Part shown: positions 24,301 through 36,010 of the stretch, piece by piece | Numbering within the stretch: position 1 is the stretch's first letter | Layout: the number at the start of each line of letters is the position of its first letter | Origin: Heterocephalus glaber | Lineage: Eukaryota; Chordata; Mammalia; Rodentia; Bathyergidae | Reading direction: 5' to 3' | DNA: 64,000 nucleotides | Assembly (NCBI RefSeq): GCF_000247695.1 | Contig: NW_004624848.1 | Span: forward strand, 1,767,574 to 1,831,573 | Notes under the pieces: model-generated | Databases searched by the model: none | Told to the model about the DNA's origin: nothing | The model's input: only the letters and a program-made list of their open reading frames with translations | Program-made: the position numbers and the translations under genes

Positions 24301-25004
24301 GTGGGAAACTTTAAGTCCTAACCCACAGTTTATGGGTTGTGCAGCAATGAAAGAGACTCCTGCAGAACTAGAACAGAGATAACATTCTCCAGAGGCCCTG
24401 GACTGGACAGTTACTGCTCGCCAAAGGGACTTTGTAATGCCTTGATCTGAGGACAGCACATGGGAGTATACCTTTGTGAAGTGGAGACTGATCTATGAAA
24501 GAGAAATATATTTGTTGTTTGCATGTTTAGGTAAGAAAGAGGGTTATGGACCTTCATGCACCCATGCAAATTCATTTTTGCTGCCTGGCACCTCTAAACT
24601 TCCTTTGTGCAATGGAAGCATTTTTTATGTGATGGCTCATTCGTTCCTAAGATTAAAGCCACACATACACAATCTGTCAGAATGAGGGGGACGGAAGAAG
24701 CGTGTGTCTCCAGAAGTCGCAAGGTCTCACCACTCATGTCCAGTGCTCAGTGTCCCAAATGAGAGCGGGACTTTTCTGGAGCTGGCCCCTGGTGGAGGCA
24801 GTATAGTGTCCAGAAAGAGTTTTCTCAAGGGGAACTTGAACTTTTTTTCTAGCAGCATACACCGCAGGCCTAATGATCTGTCCCTCTTGAAGAGCTTATG
24901 AACCATTTAATATCATTTCATTTAGTGAGATCTTTTTTTCCTTGTTGTTATGCATTTTGTTCTGCATGCAAGAGCCCTGATTGATGTACTTTTCTATAAT
25001 ATCA
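21311..25004. other. No gene recognised; contains a 202-codon open frame of doubtful meaning
   Basis: The minus frame 21955-22563 is the longest here that I could not explain by a repeat. Its translation has no domain, signal peptide or sequence bias typical of a real protein, and it contains many Ser, His and Leu scattered without pattern. A GGGGTAAGTAG donor-like site near 22847-22857 follows a slightly CpG-enriched stretch at 22645-22830, but no matching acceptor or frame was found. I do not call a gene. Confidence 0.35.
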
Positions 25005-25260
25005 CAGCTATCAGCTTTTGCAGTGTAACCATCCAGACCCCAAACTCAGTCTTCAGAGCACAATAATTTCAGCTCACCCGTCTGTGAGCCAAGCATTTTC
25101 ACCAGTTTTCTCTGGGCTCATTTATGCAGTTGCCATCAGCAGCCAGGGGCTGGTGGGTCTCTGGTGGCCTCATCTCATGACTGGCGGTCCATGCTGACTT
25201 TCAGAGAGTGTGAGGTGTGACTTGGGCATATGTTTCCAAGACATTCTCATGGGCTTGTTG
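25005..25260. mobile_element. Ancient MLT-like repeat fragment
   Basis: A GTCTGTGAGCCAAGCATTTTCACC stretch, TCTGGGCTCATTTATGCAGTTGCC, CAGCCAGGGGCTGG and CCTCATCTCATGACTGGC follow the order of an old mammalian LTR-type repeat that reads 'ctgggctcactcatgtggctgcagtcagctgg'. The same family recurs at 34640-35220. Orientation and exact family are uncertain. Confidence 0.4.
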
Positions 25261-25302
25261 CTGTGTGAAAAGTGCCAGGCACCTTTGAAATCCATGCTCA
25301 TG

Positions 25303-25584
25303 TCACGCCTGATAATCTCTCACTGGACAACACAAGTCACTTGGCTGAGCCCCCAGTTTAATGCATAAAGAAAAGGAATCCAACTTTGGCAAAGTCACGT
25401 TGCAGACAGGTGGACAAACAGGAGCAGGGGAATTCACAGCCTGTTTTGCATTCTGCTTACCAACAGAATGTTCTGATGTTGTTGTTGCTGATTTCATTTG
25501 ACTTGGGATCTTGAATGTACTCTCTTTGAGGCTTTTGATTTTGGGAGCATGCTCTTTTCTCTTCCGGGTCACCATTTCTCCCAT
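25303..25584 (-). other. 93-codon open frame with basic, lysine/serine-rich translation
   Basis: The first half reads VTRKRKEHAPKIKSLKES and continues with further Lys and Ser. It has the look of a disordered nuclear protein segment. A good donor-like site (TGTTG/GTAAGC, minus strand, exon side ending at 25461) lies inside the frame. The stretch upstream of the first Met has an in-frame stop within five codons, and no good acceptor with a polypyrimidine tract was found. I do not recognise the family. It could be chance. Confidence 0.12.
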
Positions 25585-27360
25585 GGAGCCTTGTTCTCAT
25601 TGTCCAAGACTCCGTGTCTAGAGGAAATCATGGGCTGTGAGCTGCTTTTTCATCTAAATTCCTGCAAGATGTCCTGGATCTGTCATATTGCTTATTTCCC
25701 AGTAGTTTACCATTAAACTTCCACTAGAGGACAATTTCCAGGAGGATGAGGATTCCCTGTGGTCTGCTAGCTGCTGCATGAACTACTGCCACATAAGGTG
25801 TGACTCTGCATTGCTGAGTTTCTGTCTTCTCTGAGGGTCATTAACCATGGCTGTTGTCTTGGGGAAACCTCTGCAAGCCTCAGGGATTGTCAGGTTCTAG
25901 AGAGGCCTTCGTAAAGAGGCTGCTTGCTGTGGCTCTGGAAGGTCTGAACCTTCATTATGCTCCTCACGATGTGAAGGCAGATTCTGTGTGCGGGCCAACC
26001 CCAGGAACTGGAGATTCTAACTCTAGAATACTCCTTTTGCATGTTCTGACTGCCTAAATATCTACCCTTCTGTCTTTATAATAAAATAACAATGCTTTAC
26101 AATCCTGTATATTACACAGCATTCTGGATTATTTGGGCAGTCCTGGCTTCAAATTTACTTTGCTTTTGGCCAAGGTGAATTTCAATGCTTTATGGTTTCC
26201 TCTTGGTTTTAGAGAAGTGGGAAATAAATCATCCATTGTACCCCAACTCCTTTCTTTCAGTAAACAGAACAGCATGCTAAAAAACCACAGACTTACTCTG
26301 TATCCTTTCAACGAACTTGTGAAGTTGACAAAATTCAATTCTTTTCAAAGGATTAGACTAAAAATAAGATTGTATATATTCTGGCATCTCTCTTAACCCC
26401 AAGCAAACATGAGCCATCTTTCAGAACTTATAGGGCGATTTAGGGACTCTCCCATTATCCTACAGTGGCCAAAATAGCTCAGTTTTTTTCCTTTTGCCCC
26501 CTGCCCCCAACTTTCCTGCAAGTCTGGGCCAAATCAGATAGTCATGGAGAGGGGAGATCTTCCTCACTCTCCTCTTTGTAGTAGGATAATGGAAACTGCT
26601 CTCTTAGTCAGATCTGAGTTTTGAACTCCAGTTCTGGCTGCTGAAAGTTTTTGGATTTGGGGTTTGATGTTATCAAGAAAATTCATCTGGTCTGATGCCG
26701 AAACATATTGTTTAATCTAGCAAGAATGTGAGCAGGTTGTCCTTCACGGCGAATGTTGGAGTTCTCCACCTTTTTTTGTGGTGATGTCCACAGCAGTGGA
26801 CTGTGTAACCGGAGCCAGGTTTGTCTGGGGACAACTCTGCAGCACAGTTTAGTTTAGTCTGTTTCCACCCTTATCCAGACCGTGAGCAGATTCAGCAAAT
26901 GAATGAAACAATGCATAAATGTCCTAGTTTCTTGAAAAGTTTGATTTGTTTATGAACCTTAGCCTGATTCTCTCTTCTAATAAAATTTTGAATACTTAGC
27001 TTAGGAATCATTTTCAAACACCCACACAGAAAATAACTTTACTATGGGGATTTATTTATTTGACTCAGGCAAAGTATGTTTTTTGCTTGGAAAAATATTA
27101 CCTCTAATAATAAATTTTGACCCAAATTGATCAATTTCTTTATGTCTATTTTGTTAATTATGCCATTTTCATTGTTGATAAATATGTAATATAGAGGTTA
27201 CCATTGTAAAACATAGTCTTTTACTTTTTTAGCATAAACACTAAGTGAGCAGGACAAATGTTCCTGAAGTACACAAACACAGCTCAATTTTAGAATCCTT
27301 GTTAAGAAAGCAAACATTGCTAATATATGTAGAGGAAACATCTTGTCAAGATTGAGATGC
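25585..27360. other. No gene recognised
   Basis: Unassigned AT-rich sequence; frames overlap on both strands (26129-26396) without a recognisable product. Confidence 0.4.
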
Positions 27361-27705
27361 TGTCTTAATCCATTCAGACTGCTATACTATAATGTTCTAT
27401 AATATAATAACATGGCTTAGAGGGCAGCTGTTTATTTCCTGAAGTTCTGGAGGTTGAGAATTTCAAGTCAAGGCACCCCAGGTCCGGGGCGTATTGAGCC
27501 AGTTTATAGGCACTGTCTCCCGTGGTGTCCTCACTGTGTGGAAGGCACAAATAGCTCTGGGAGTGGCTTGTGTAAGGGCCCTGATCCCAGCCGTTTGAGC
27601 TCCGCCCTGATGAACTGATCACTCTCACAGGCCTCATCTCCCAAAGCTACCACCCTGGGAGCCAGGGTTTCAAGATGAGGAACAGACCTAACAGTCGGTC
27701 CGTGA
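27361..27705 (-). mobile_element. MLT/MaLR-like LTR, antisense
   Basis: It starts TGTCTTAATCCATTCAGACTGC and continues GAAGTTCTGGAGGTTGAGAA, GGTGTCCTCACTGTGTGGAAGG, GTGTAAGGGCCCTGATCCC and a final CAGTCGGTCC. This is the antisense order of a widespread mammalian LTR of the MLT/MaLR group. The edges follow TG at the left and the last recognisable block at the right. Confidence 0.65.
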
Positions 27706-29069
27706 AAGATGCCTTTGTATGTGAGCTGTGGACACTAAGGCCACCAGACAACTCTAGGTAGCGCAAAGAGTGTCTGTGCAAAAGGAATATTCTTATTTCT
27801 TGATTTTTTTTGACTACAGACTCTATAGATCTACATTCTCTTTTACCTATTTTATGTTATTTACCGTATCACCAAGATAATTGTTCCTTTATAATTATCT
27901 GAGAGAAAATTCTTTTGTTGGAAAGAATCAGCTTTCATGTGTTCAGGTGTGGTTTCTTTCTCAGGTTAGGGAAAAGGTGAGATAACATCTTGCAGGTTTT
28001 TAGGTCATTGCTCCAGAATCAGATTAGGCTAATGAAAAAATTCTGCAGCAAAACTGTCTCCCACTTCCATTCAGCTTGCTGTCATTGTTTCTGTTTGTCT
28101 TTACAGCACACTGGTGTTTGATAGCTTCGTGTGATTTATTTGTTAATGATCTGAGTTGATCCTTCCTTCTTTTGGCTGTGTGGATTGGTTCACATCACTG
28201 AAACAGCAGGATCACAGTCACCTGACACTTGCAGTTCAAGTCCTAAGTAACTTTCACATGATCATGATGTTATTAGTCTTATTATTGCTGCCTTTTCACA
28301 CCAACAGTCCAATGGGAGAATAGAATGACCCGAGGATCCATTTCAGTCCTGACTATAAATTCTGGTTCCTACACAACCAAAGAGTCAAAGCACAGGAAAA
28401 CTAGACCATTCTTATTCCTTGATCTCTCCATTGCTATCAAAGTATTAAGCAACAAAACTAAAAACACTAGCTAGTAGTTGTTTAAAATATGCAGGACTAT
28501 GAAAAACCTGGAGTTTTCTAGGAGCTAAAGTTCTGAAGTGGGAGACTATGCATTGTCTCACATACACATGCTCATCCCCCTAGGCTTAAGATGAGGTTAT
28601 TCCTCACCAAACCCATGATAGGCTGAAAATAGGATATGGAAAAATGCATGGAATACACCTCAGTCCCAAGCATCCTAGCTTAGCAACCTGGCCCACTATG
28701 CAGGTTTGGCTCTTTCCCCTGCTGAGCCTGGGTAATCAGAAGCCCTGGCTCCTTGCTGCTCCCCAGCCTCTCAGAACTGGATTGTGCTGTGTGTCACCTG
28801 TTGGGCTGGAACATGGCAGAATTCAAATTGGCATGACCTATCCACTGAATGTGTATCGCGTTTGCACCATTTGTAAAGTAAGAAAATCATTAAGTCAAAC
28901 TAAGACACTGCTGTGGGACAAACTTGAAAAAGAGTGTTTGAGTGGACAAGGAATTTTAGGAATGTTTGATTGAGGTTTCCAATGGTGGCTCCTGAATTTG
29001 AATATTCTCCCATTGTAAAGCAAAATTTCCTATTAAGTTCCCTGTTGCTCTCTGTGAACTATGAATGTC
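27706..29069. other. No gene recognised
   Basis: The 109-codon plus frame at 28644-28973 shows no domain. No repeats were recognised by eye. Confidence 0.4.
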
Positions 29070-29760
29070 TCCAGCTTAAAACCTTGGAGACAACAGCTGA
29101 TTCCTTCCCATCTTCTGAGCATCATAATCGCTATTGTGCTCACTCTTTTCATTTCCTGCTTTGAAATATGTTTTAGATCCTCCTTTTCCTATTACCACGA
29201 ACTCTCACCGAGTCCTGCGTTAGCGTCATTCCACTGACATGTCTCTTTGCTCTCTTCATTCTTACTTTCTGGTCATCTTGTTTGTACCTTCTTTCCAGTC
29301 TCATCTTCTTGAAACTCTACTATTAAACACTCCGATGGAACCCTGGAGTGATGTGTGACTCTTTATTCCATCTACCTTGGCTGATAAATTCAGTAAGTTG
29401 TGCTCCACCCCCTGTACTTTATTCAGGGCCCCTTAGCTGATGCTCACCTTCGGCAGACCTTCCACCGCTGCTCTGTAGAGACTCGTACTCTTGTCCAATG
29501 AAACACTTTATTTCCACCCCAGCTTTTCCTCCCTAGCATTTTTGCTAGGTTTTTTGCTTAGCACTTTTGCAAGACTCGTTCCTTCACCTAGAGTGAACTT
29601 CTTTCAAATTCCAGTTATTAACGTCCATACAATGTGACTCTTCCTCAGTGCTTCCCTCATCTCTAAAACCCTTTTCTGAAGTCCCAAAGCTTTATTTTTA
29701 CAATTACCCATTCTATCTTCTATTATAAATATGTGTACAGTTTGTCTACCCTAAAAGCTC
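29070..29760 (+). mobile_element. LINE-2 relic (probable)
   Basis: AACCTTGGAGACAACAGCTGATTCC matches the LINE-2 segment that reads 'acctaggagtcatccttgattcc'. A pyrimidine-rich stretch follows, and near the end there is TTACAATTACCCATTC and CTAAAAGCTCC in L2 tail position. It is more diverged than the copy at 11430. Confidence 0.5.
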
Positions 29761-30097
29761 CTCGTTTGTAAGAATTTTGTATGTTTTAGTCTGTTTCCAC
29801 AATCCTTATTGTAAGATCTTAAATATTACAGATGTAAACTATATATGATTTCACTTTTTGAATTAATATTTCACAGTGCCTCTCCAGTGCCAATAGCATC
29901 ATTTGTCGTAATCTTTTCTCATATCATGTCTTCAACTTGACTTTTCTTCAGGAGAGACTGTTTGCTGCCCTTATTGAAATCTGTATGTTGTTATCTGTGT
30001 TTCCCAGTCTTACATCTGCCTGAAGAGTTGTATATAATGTTCGGAAAGTGACATATTCCTTTGTTCTCTTTGGAAACACTTCGTAATGGTGTCAAGC

Positions 30098-30262
30098 AAG
30101 CTTCTCAGACTCTAGGTGCAGATTCAGGCTCGGCCGTGCTACTTGGAAACTGGGGAAGAATTATATAACTTCCCCAAGTCTTCTTTTCTTTTGTTAAAGA
30201 GGAATTTAACAGTGCCTATGTTATGAAGAAAACTCATTGAGCTCAGTAGCTGGCAGATAATA
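30098..30262 (+). mobile_element. MIR SINE relic
   Basis: The order CTAGGTGCAGATTCAGGCTCGG, ATATAACTTCCCCAAGTCTTC, GTTAAAGAGGAATTTAACAGTGCC and CTCATTGAGCTCAGTAGCTGGC follows MIR in sense orientation. Confidence 0.7.
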
Positions 30263-30839
30263 ATAACAATTAAATGCTATTTTTTATTTTTGGTACTCTT
30301 CTGTTTCCTTTTCTATTTTAATGAGAAAAAGGGTTTCAAAAATATTGATTATTACTGAGTCTTAAGTACTATGTTATGTTATCACTAGGCCCCTATAAAG
30401 GTGAGTGGTCGTAGTTGCTGCATTCATTTGCACTGCAGACTTTGGAGAGCAGACAGTAAAAGGCAGGCACCCAAAACCACTTGGAAAGGACAGGTTTGAC
30501 TGCAGAGATATCTGTTCCTGGGGATGTGTGTCAATGTAGGAAATTGTGAGAATTTCTACTTTCCTTTATTGTAGGGGATTCATGAGGTCGGTGCATGTAC
30601 TGAGAGCAATAGAGCTCGTTCTGGGTGGAAGTGATGGAGGAAGTCTGTTTGCAAGGTCCTTTATGACGAGAAACACGCTGTGAATAAGGGCTGGGAAGAA
30701 TCCCAGGCCAGCACTGTCGCCACAGAGGAGTTGCAGATTACGAAGCAGGTCCTTGTACGCAATCCTAAGGGAGGAAAAGCTATCATTTGGATCTAAAATA
30801 TCCCACAGAAGCCTGGCTGCTCAAGGCTTGGACCTCAGC
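30263..30839. other. No gene recognised
   Basis: Unassigned sequence; nothing gene-like is seen. Confidence 0.4.
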
Positions 30840-31150
30840 TCAAGGCACAGGCAGGAAAGTGTGGGCCTGGAAGAGCTGGGAAGTAGTGGGAGGTGTTCAG
30901 GGCTTCGGGCCCTGCCCTCCAAGCAGACCACAGACCCCAGTCTCCCTGTCCTCTCTCTTTTGTCCTGGCCTTGTGGTGGACAGATTTGCTCCACCACATA
31001 CACCCTGCAGGAAGTGCTGCCTTGCACAGGCCCCAGAGCATCAGGGCCAGCCGACCATGGTGGGGAACTCTCCAAGCTATGAGCCCAGAGGAGTCTTCTG
31101 TCTGTATAAGTTGATTGCATCAGGTGTTTTGCTACAATGCTAAAAAGCTA
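30840..31150 (+). mobile_element. MaLR-like LTR, sense
   Basis: AGTAGTGGGAGGTGTTCAGGGC, a CTGTCCTCTCTCTTTTGTCCTGGCC stretch, CAGGCCCCAGAGCATCAGGGCC, and a 3' end AAGTTGATTGCATCAGGTGTTTTG then GCTAAAAAGCTAA repeat the order seen at 15070 and 40258. Overlapping frames on both strands here (up to 118 codons) belong to this repeat. Confidence 0.6.
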
Positions 31151-31887
31151 AAGAATATAAAGAAAGCGGGTGATATGTCTTAAAATATGTGTGCTAAGTA
31201 AGGAAAGATTGACAAAGAGGTGATCTAGATGTGGTGACACATCCTGCAGACTGAGTACAGAGGGGAACCTGACATGCAAGGCAAGGAAGGAGCGGCGGCA
31301 TTTAACCCCCATGGCTTGAGTCTCTGCTGAGGTCCAGACACTGCCTGACCACTGGGTGGTAGGTGTGTCATTCCGAGTGGCTGGGCGGGCGTGGGACACA
31401 TTGGGCTGGGAGTTGGGAATTGGCGAAGGGAAACCACCCTGGAAGAGAGGTGCTCTGAGTCCGGTGTTGCACACGGAGACGGGGGACAGGATGCACACTT
31501 TGGGGCCTCAGCAGCCTCAGCTGCAGTGCTGTCCATTGTCAGCCATCACAGGGGAGTCTTCTCCTTTGTGTTTTTCCAGTAGTGGCAGCTGAACCCAGCC
31601 GTCCACACTGAGTTCTACCACCAGTCCTTTCTAATTATTGCATGCTAAGAAATGGACTAGCCAAGTTGCTGAGTTGCATGGCTCCCGCTTGCAGCCCTCC
31701 TTCCTTGGCCTCCGAGGGGCAGGATCACAGAGGTGTGCTCCCGTGCTCGGGCCAGGAGGTTCCCATACAGTGGAGACTGCTGCAGTCAGGGAGGACTACA
31801 TATCAAGAAACATCATGGGTGCCAACATATTTTGGTTGTGGAAAAATGTATTTTATGAATCAGATGACAAAGCCCCCATGAGTATAA
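31151..31887. other. No gene recognised; GC-richer than neighbours
   Basis: Several overlapping frames of up to 116 codons occur on both strands between 31148 and 31955, as expected in GC-richer DNA. None has a recognisable domain. Confidence 0.4.
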
Positions 31888-33015
31888 AGGTTAGTCCACT
31901 TTCTTGTCACTGGGACAAAATACCTGACACCTGCAACTTACAGAAGGAGGGGTGAATATTGCCTCATAGTTTCAGTGGATTCAGGAAGCAGAGGGTGAAA
32001 GGAGGAGCTGGAGACAAGACTACACCCCAAAAGACATGAGCAGGGGAACAGACAGAAATTAGACCAAAGCAAAACTGAAACCCAGCAGGGCACACATTAA
32101 CTCCTCTAACTCCACGTCCAGCATCCAAGCAGATAGCAGTGGGATATGAGCTCCGAAGGATAGCCCTGCCCCTCGGGCTTTGCTGATTGTAGCTTACGTG
32201 GTTGCTGTCTTGCACTGGCTCTGCTCCCTGTGGCTTTCCCCACAGATGTTCTATGTTCCTGTCATCTCTAACCTTCTAGATCTCCACTGCACCACTGGCT
32301 TCACTCTCACAGCTTCATGTACTACCCTCTCAGGGGTTCCTGGCAGGAACTGTGGCCCTGTCATACATTTTTGCCTGGTATCTGAAATCTAGCTGGAAGC
32401 TTTTATGGCCCCATGACTCTCACATTCTGCATCCTGAGAAAGCAGCACTCTGTGGATGATGCTGGGCCAGCCACCAGTCTGAGCAGTAAATGGGCCCCCT
32501 TGGAACATGGCTGCAGTTGCTACTAAGTGTCTAAACTGCTGCACTCTGTAATATACATCCCCAGGAGGCTCTGCATGAACAGGCATCCTAGGACTCTCAT
32601 CTGATCTCAAATGAGAAATTGAGTTTTGCACATATGAGCCTAGGAAGGGTGGGGTCCAGCTATTTCCTGAGATGCCTCCAATCCATCTTCCCATTGTCCT
32701 GATATAAAGTACTTGGCTTCTCCCTAAAGCTAGACCTTTTATAGCAACCACACCCACCTTTGCTCCAACTCACTGGTACTTCCCTTCTGGCCACATCATT
32801 TGAGTCTGATTTTGCTTCTGATTCTTACTGTAAATCCATGCCACAGCCTGAGCAATGGTCTGCTTGGAAATTTCCTCCACCAGACCTATGTGCCACCCTT
32901 AACCTCTGTCTCAAACAAATTTTCAGGACATGAGCAAAATGTAAGTAATTTTTCTCACAGTGTGTCCTCTAAATGTGAATTTTTGGGGAACATTTTAGAT
33001 CTAAACCATGAGAAG
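31888..33015 (-). mobile_element. ERVL-MaLR retrotransposon, antisense, partial LTR plus internal sequence
   Basis: The left part (31888-32080) is an antisense MaLR-type LTR end: TTGTCACTGGGACAAAATACC is the complement of the LTR 3' end seen elsewhere in this window. From about 32080 the sequence follows the non-coding internal region of MaLR elements in antisense: GGCTCTGCTCCCTGTGGC with TTTCCCCACAG, CTAGATCTCCACTGCACC, CTCTCAGGGGTTCCTGGCAGG, GAGCAGTAAATGGGC, AATTGAGTTTTGCACATATG, TAAAGTACTTGGCTTCTCCC and CACAGTGTGTCCTC. MaLR internals carry no functional polymerase of their own. The second LTR, expected to the right, is not recognisable. The LTR itself is short, so its 5' half is lost. Confidence 0.75.
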
Positions 33016-33330
33016 GAGAAACTTGGAATTTGAGAGTGAAGAACAGAATAGCAAAATGTAGCATGAATCTCAAAGGAGACGTGATTGCTCTATGAAGGAC
33101 TTTGGGGCTCTGCATTGATGTTTCATGCCCAGATTGATGATTTCTTTTTTAATGAGAGAGTTTGGCATAGAAGTTTTGCTCTAGGAAAGTATCTCCCCTG
33201 CAACCTTCAGGCTTAATGCTGCTGGTGGAATTTGCTCCAGGTCAGACTCTGAGGGTGGACACATGATTCAGGTCTAGTTAATTTCATCTGGCTTGGTGTT
33301 CACTGATCCTTTCCCTTTGAGCATTATAAC
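33016..33330. other. No gene recognised
   Basis: Short unassigned stretch after the MaLR internal region. Confidence 0.35.
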
Positions 33331-33400
33331 CTTTAGCAGACATTCTGCCATTTGATCATATTGAAATTTTAATTGCTCCAGCATTTCGTCTCTGTGGTTT
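33331..33400 (-). other. Exon-like 70-bp segment, very uncertain
   Basis: On the minus strand a fair acceptor (pyrimidine-containing stretch then TTTTAG) at 33401-33402 precedes an open segment encoding RDEMLEQLKFQYDQMAECLL, which looks like an amphipathic helix or coiled coil. It ends at AAAG followed by GTTATA, a weak donor. The frame stays open on both sides, reaching 108 codons over 33274-33600. I do not recognise the sequence and there is no second exon to pair it with, so a decayed exon, a pseudogene piece or chance are all possible. Confidence 0.15.
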
Positions 33401-33600
33401 CTAAAAGTTAAAACAATGGTTGCTGCAAAGCAAGCTAACAGTAAGTAGAGGGTTGGAAAATAAAGACAAATTAGAAACAGGGAAAATGGAATTAAGTGAA
33501 AATTAGGAGAGAGAACATGTGGAAAGAAGGGAACATTTGGGTTACAGGAGAGATTTACAGAGATACCAACTGGAAAAGGGCAGAGGGAGATTCTTTCCAA

Positions 33601-34639
33601 GTGACATTGTAGGATCAGTTTCAGAACTGGTTAGTAGGATATTCAATTACTGACATGAAATATGACCAAATATCTAGAATTTTGCCATGCATACTTGCCT
33701 CTGCAGGCTGCTAATAAAGAATCATAAAATTACCTTTCACAAACATATGCAGATAAATATCAGGGTTAGTTATTTTTCTCCAAGACAGTAAGAAATAAGG
33801 TAGAGTTCTTGAATCCACTAGCAGATGCAGGAGTTTATTATGAATAATTCTATGACAAGAGCATTTATAATTCACATTCCTGTCCCTGTGTAATCCCAAG
33901 ATTTTCCATCCTTTTATTTTTTTCAGTAATCCCATTAAATAACTTGATGAGTTATATTGATGACTTATCCTTTGTAAATGGTAGCAGGTTGTTCTCTGAA
34001 ATATGCCATTCCTCATAATTCTTTTTCAATGTACAAAGTAATCTGCTTCACTCCTTTGCTATTACACTGCTTCTGGTTACATACTAATGACCAATACATG
34101 AACTTTATTTTTCAGGGGTTGCCCTTGCTTCATTTTTCTTTCCCTTTTGTGCTTCTTAGACATCTGGTTTATGGCATCTTCTCTCTCACTAACGAAGGGA
34201 AAAGCCTTATTTTCTCCTGCTTTCACCAGTTCTAAGCTAAGCAGTTCTTACCACCTCACCCTTTTCCCCAGCTCAAAATCAAATTTCAAATGCTTTCAAG
34301 TTTACTGCATACAGTTTACTAATGTCTCATGGGCAGGGAAAGGGCTTTGCATTTCACGCTGCCTACTACCCTGTCCTCTCCTCTAATCACTTTTGAGCAT
34401 TTCTGTTCTTTCCCCAGGAGAAGCACCTCATGGCAAGAGCTCCTTCTTCCTATATGCTGCTGGTGCTCATTTTAGTGCAAATTCTAGAATTTCAGCTACC
34501 ACATACTCATTTTCAAATCTCCTGAGCTTGGTTGCACCATTCAATAAAAGGCAAAGGCTTCTTGTTGTTCCTTAAGTGGGTTACTGAACAGCTTCATTAA
34601 TTTTAAAAATATGTATGTACCTCAGAAAATGATTCTCTC
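33601..34639. other. No gene recognised
   Basis: Overlapping frames on both strands (up to 101 codons) show no domain; no repeat family was recognised. Confidence 0.4.
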
Positions 34640-35220
34640 ATTTTCTGTTAACCATGCATTGCTACACAATGAATCATACCAAAACCCACTGCCTGACTCA
34701 TTGACTAGTTCAACATGTCAGCGGGTTGAGACTCTAGCCATTGCTTGGATGTAGCTCAAAGTGTGTCACAACGCAGCAGTGAAGTTGCTTATAAATAAGG
34801 GCTGTGGTCATCTCCGGGCCCAAGTAGGAGAGGAGCTGCCTCCAAGGCTTGTGATGCTGTTGTTGATGAGATTATTTCCTCCTGATCCCTTGGACTGAAG
34901 GCCTCAGCGCCTCGCTAGCTTGTGGCAGGGATTTCTTTACTAATTTACTGTACCCATTGGAGCAGCTCACAATATGGTAGTTTTCGCTTCATCAGAGAAA
35001 GCAACAAGAATAGACAAAGTACAAGTAAGACAGGAGTCAGACTTTTAGAACTTATCTTAGAAGTGAGTTTGTTGTACTTTCTTTCTTAGAAAAAAGTCAT
35101 TAGGTCCAGCCCCCACACAAATGATTATTAGGAGTTTGGGATCATCCATCAGGAGCTGTATTAGGCTACTCTTACCCCGAATGTTCCCATAGACATCCTG
35201 GAAGCACATGCCCATTTATA
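34640..35220. mobile_element. Ancient MLT-like repeat
   Basis: AACTCACTGCCTGACTCA-like opening, TTGATGAGATTATTTCCTCC, CTTGGACTGAAGGCCTCAG, GGAGCAGCTCACAATATGG, CTTCATCAGAGAAAGCAAC, GAACTTATCTTAGAAGTGAG and AAGTCATTAGGTCCAGCCC follow in one order a widespread old mammalian repeat of the LTR type. It is the same family as 25005-25260 but better preserved. The family name is not assigned with certainty. Confidence 0.55.
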
Positions 35221-35423
35221 ATTAACTTACAGTAAACTGGATTGCAAGTAACTTCATCTGCCAGTGTTCCCTGAGACAAGCAAACATTTCTAATACATTT
35301 TAACTTGATCAATAAGTGATGTCTTACAATATAAGCAGTATGTGATGGTGAGTATCACAGGATCACAACTGAGCCAATGGTTTCTCTCCCTTCCTACCCC
35401 CTCCAGGATTGTGGGTGATCTCC
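35221..35423. other. No gene recognised
   Basis: Short unassigned stretch before the transposon relic. Confidence 0.35.
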
Positions 35424-36010
35424 CAACAGCAAGAGGTTATGGAGGAGATAGCTTCTGCAAAGGAAAAGAAGAAAAAGGCAGAAGAACCCCTCACTTCACG
35501 TGAGATTAGGGAGATGTGTAAAATGTGGGAAACAGTGCAAATTTTGTAGAAAAGAACCACTGAATAAGGCTGTAGCAGTGCAAGTGATAAATCTGTTTAA
35601 CATCAATGCAATGTCACATTTCCACAAAAACCCCAAAAGGAGGCAAAACAAGTGTTATTGGATAGGTTTCCTGTTAAAGCTCCATGAAAACAAAAGTATT
35701 CCTTTGAGCCAATAGAAAAGTGATTCCCTTAGTGATAGTGAAAGTCCTCCTGCACGATAACCTTCCTCTGTCTTGTCTCCCTCCACCATCCATGAAGGTT
35801 TCCAAAGATAACTGCAGGTTAATTTCTTTATATTTTGTATTTATTATTTTATATTATATTACAGTCCTGTATATGAATATTTTTGGTTTGTGGAATGAAT
35901 CATCTGAGTTTCCATTATTTCTTATGGGGAAATTTGCTTTGATTTACAAGTGCTTTGGACTACAAGCATGTTTCTGAAACCAATTGTGCTCCCAAACCAA
36001 GACTTTACTG
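35424..36010 (+). mobile_element. TcMar-Tigger-type DNA transposon, 3' part with broken transposase end
   Basis: The left half encodes the C-terminal end of a Tigger/pogo-type transposase in two frames. LTSREIREMCKMWETVQ is readable at about 35490-35545 and meets a stop at about 35547. Similarity continues in the frame open from 35500 as NKAVAVQVINLFN then NAMSHF and KRRQNK, so a frameshift separates the parts. The right half is the non-coding 3' end: TTCTTATGGGGAAATTTGC, TGCTTTGGACTACAAGC, and GACTTTACTG at 36001-36010, the complement of the CAGTAAAGTC inverted-repeat type. The usual TA after the end is TG here. A cut-and-paste element long dead; no intact transposase. Confidence 0.75.

Noticed and set aside
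30753..31592. A gene in overlapping frames of up to 118 codons on both strands
   Set aside because: Much of it falls in a MaLR-like LTR, and frames on both strands cannot all be real; no domain is seen.
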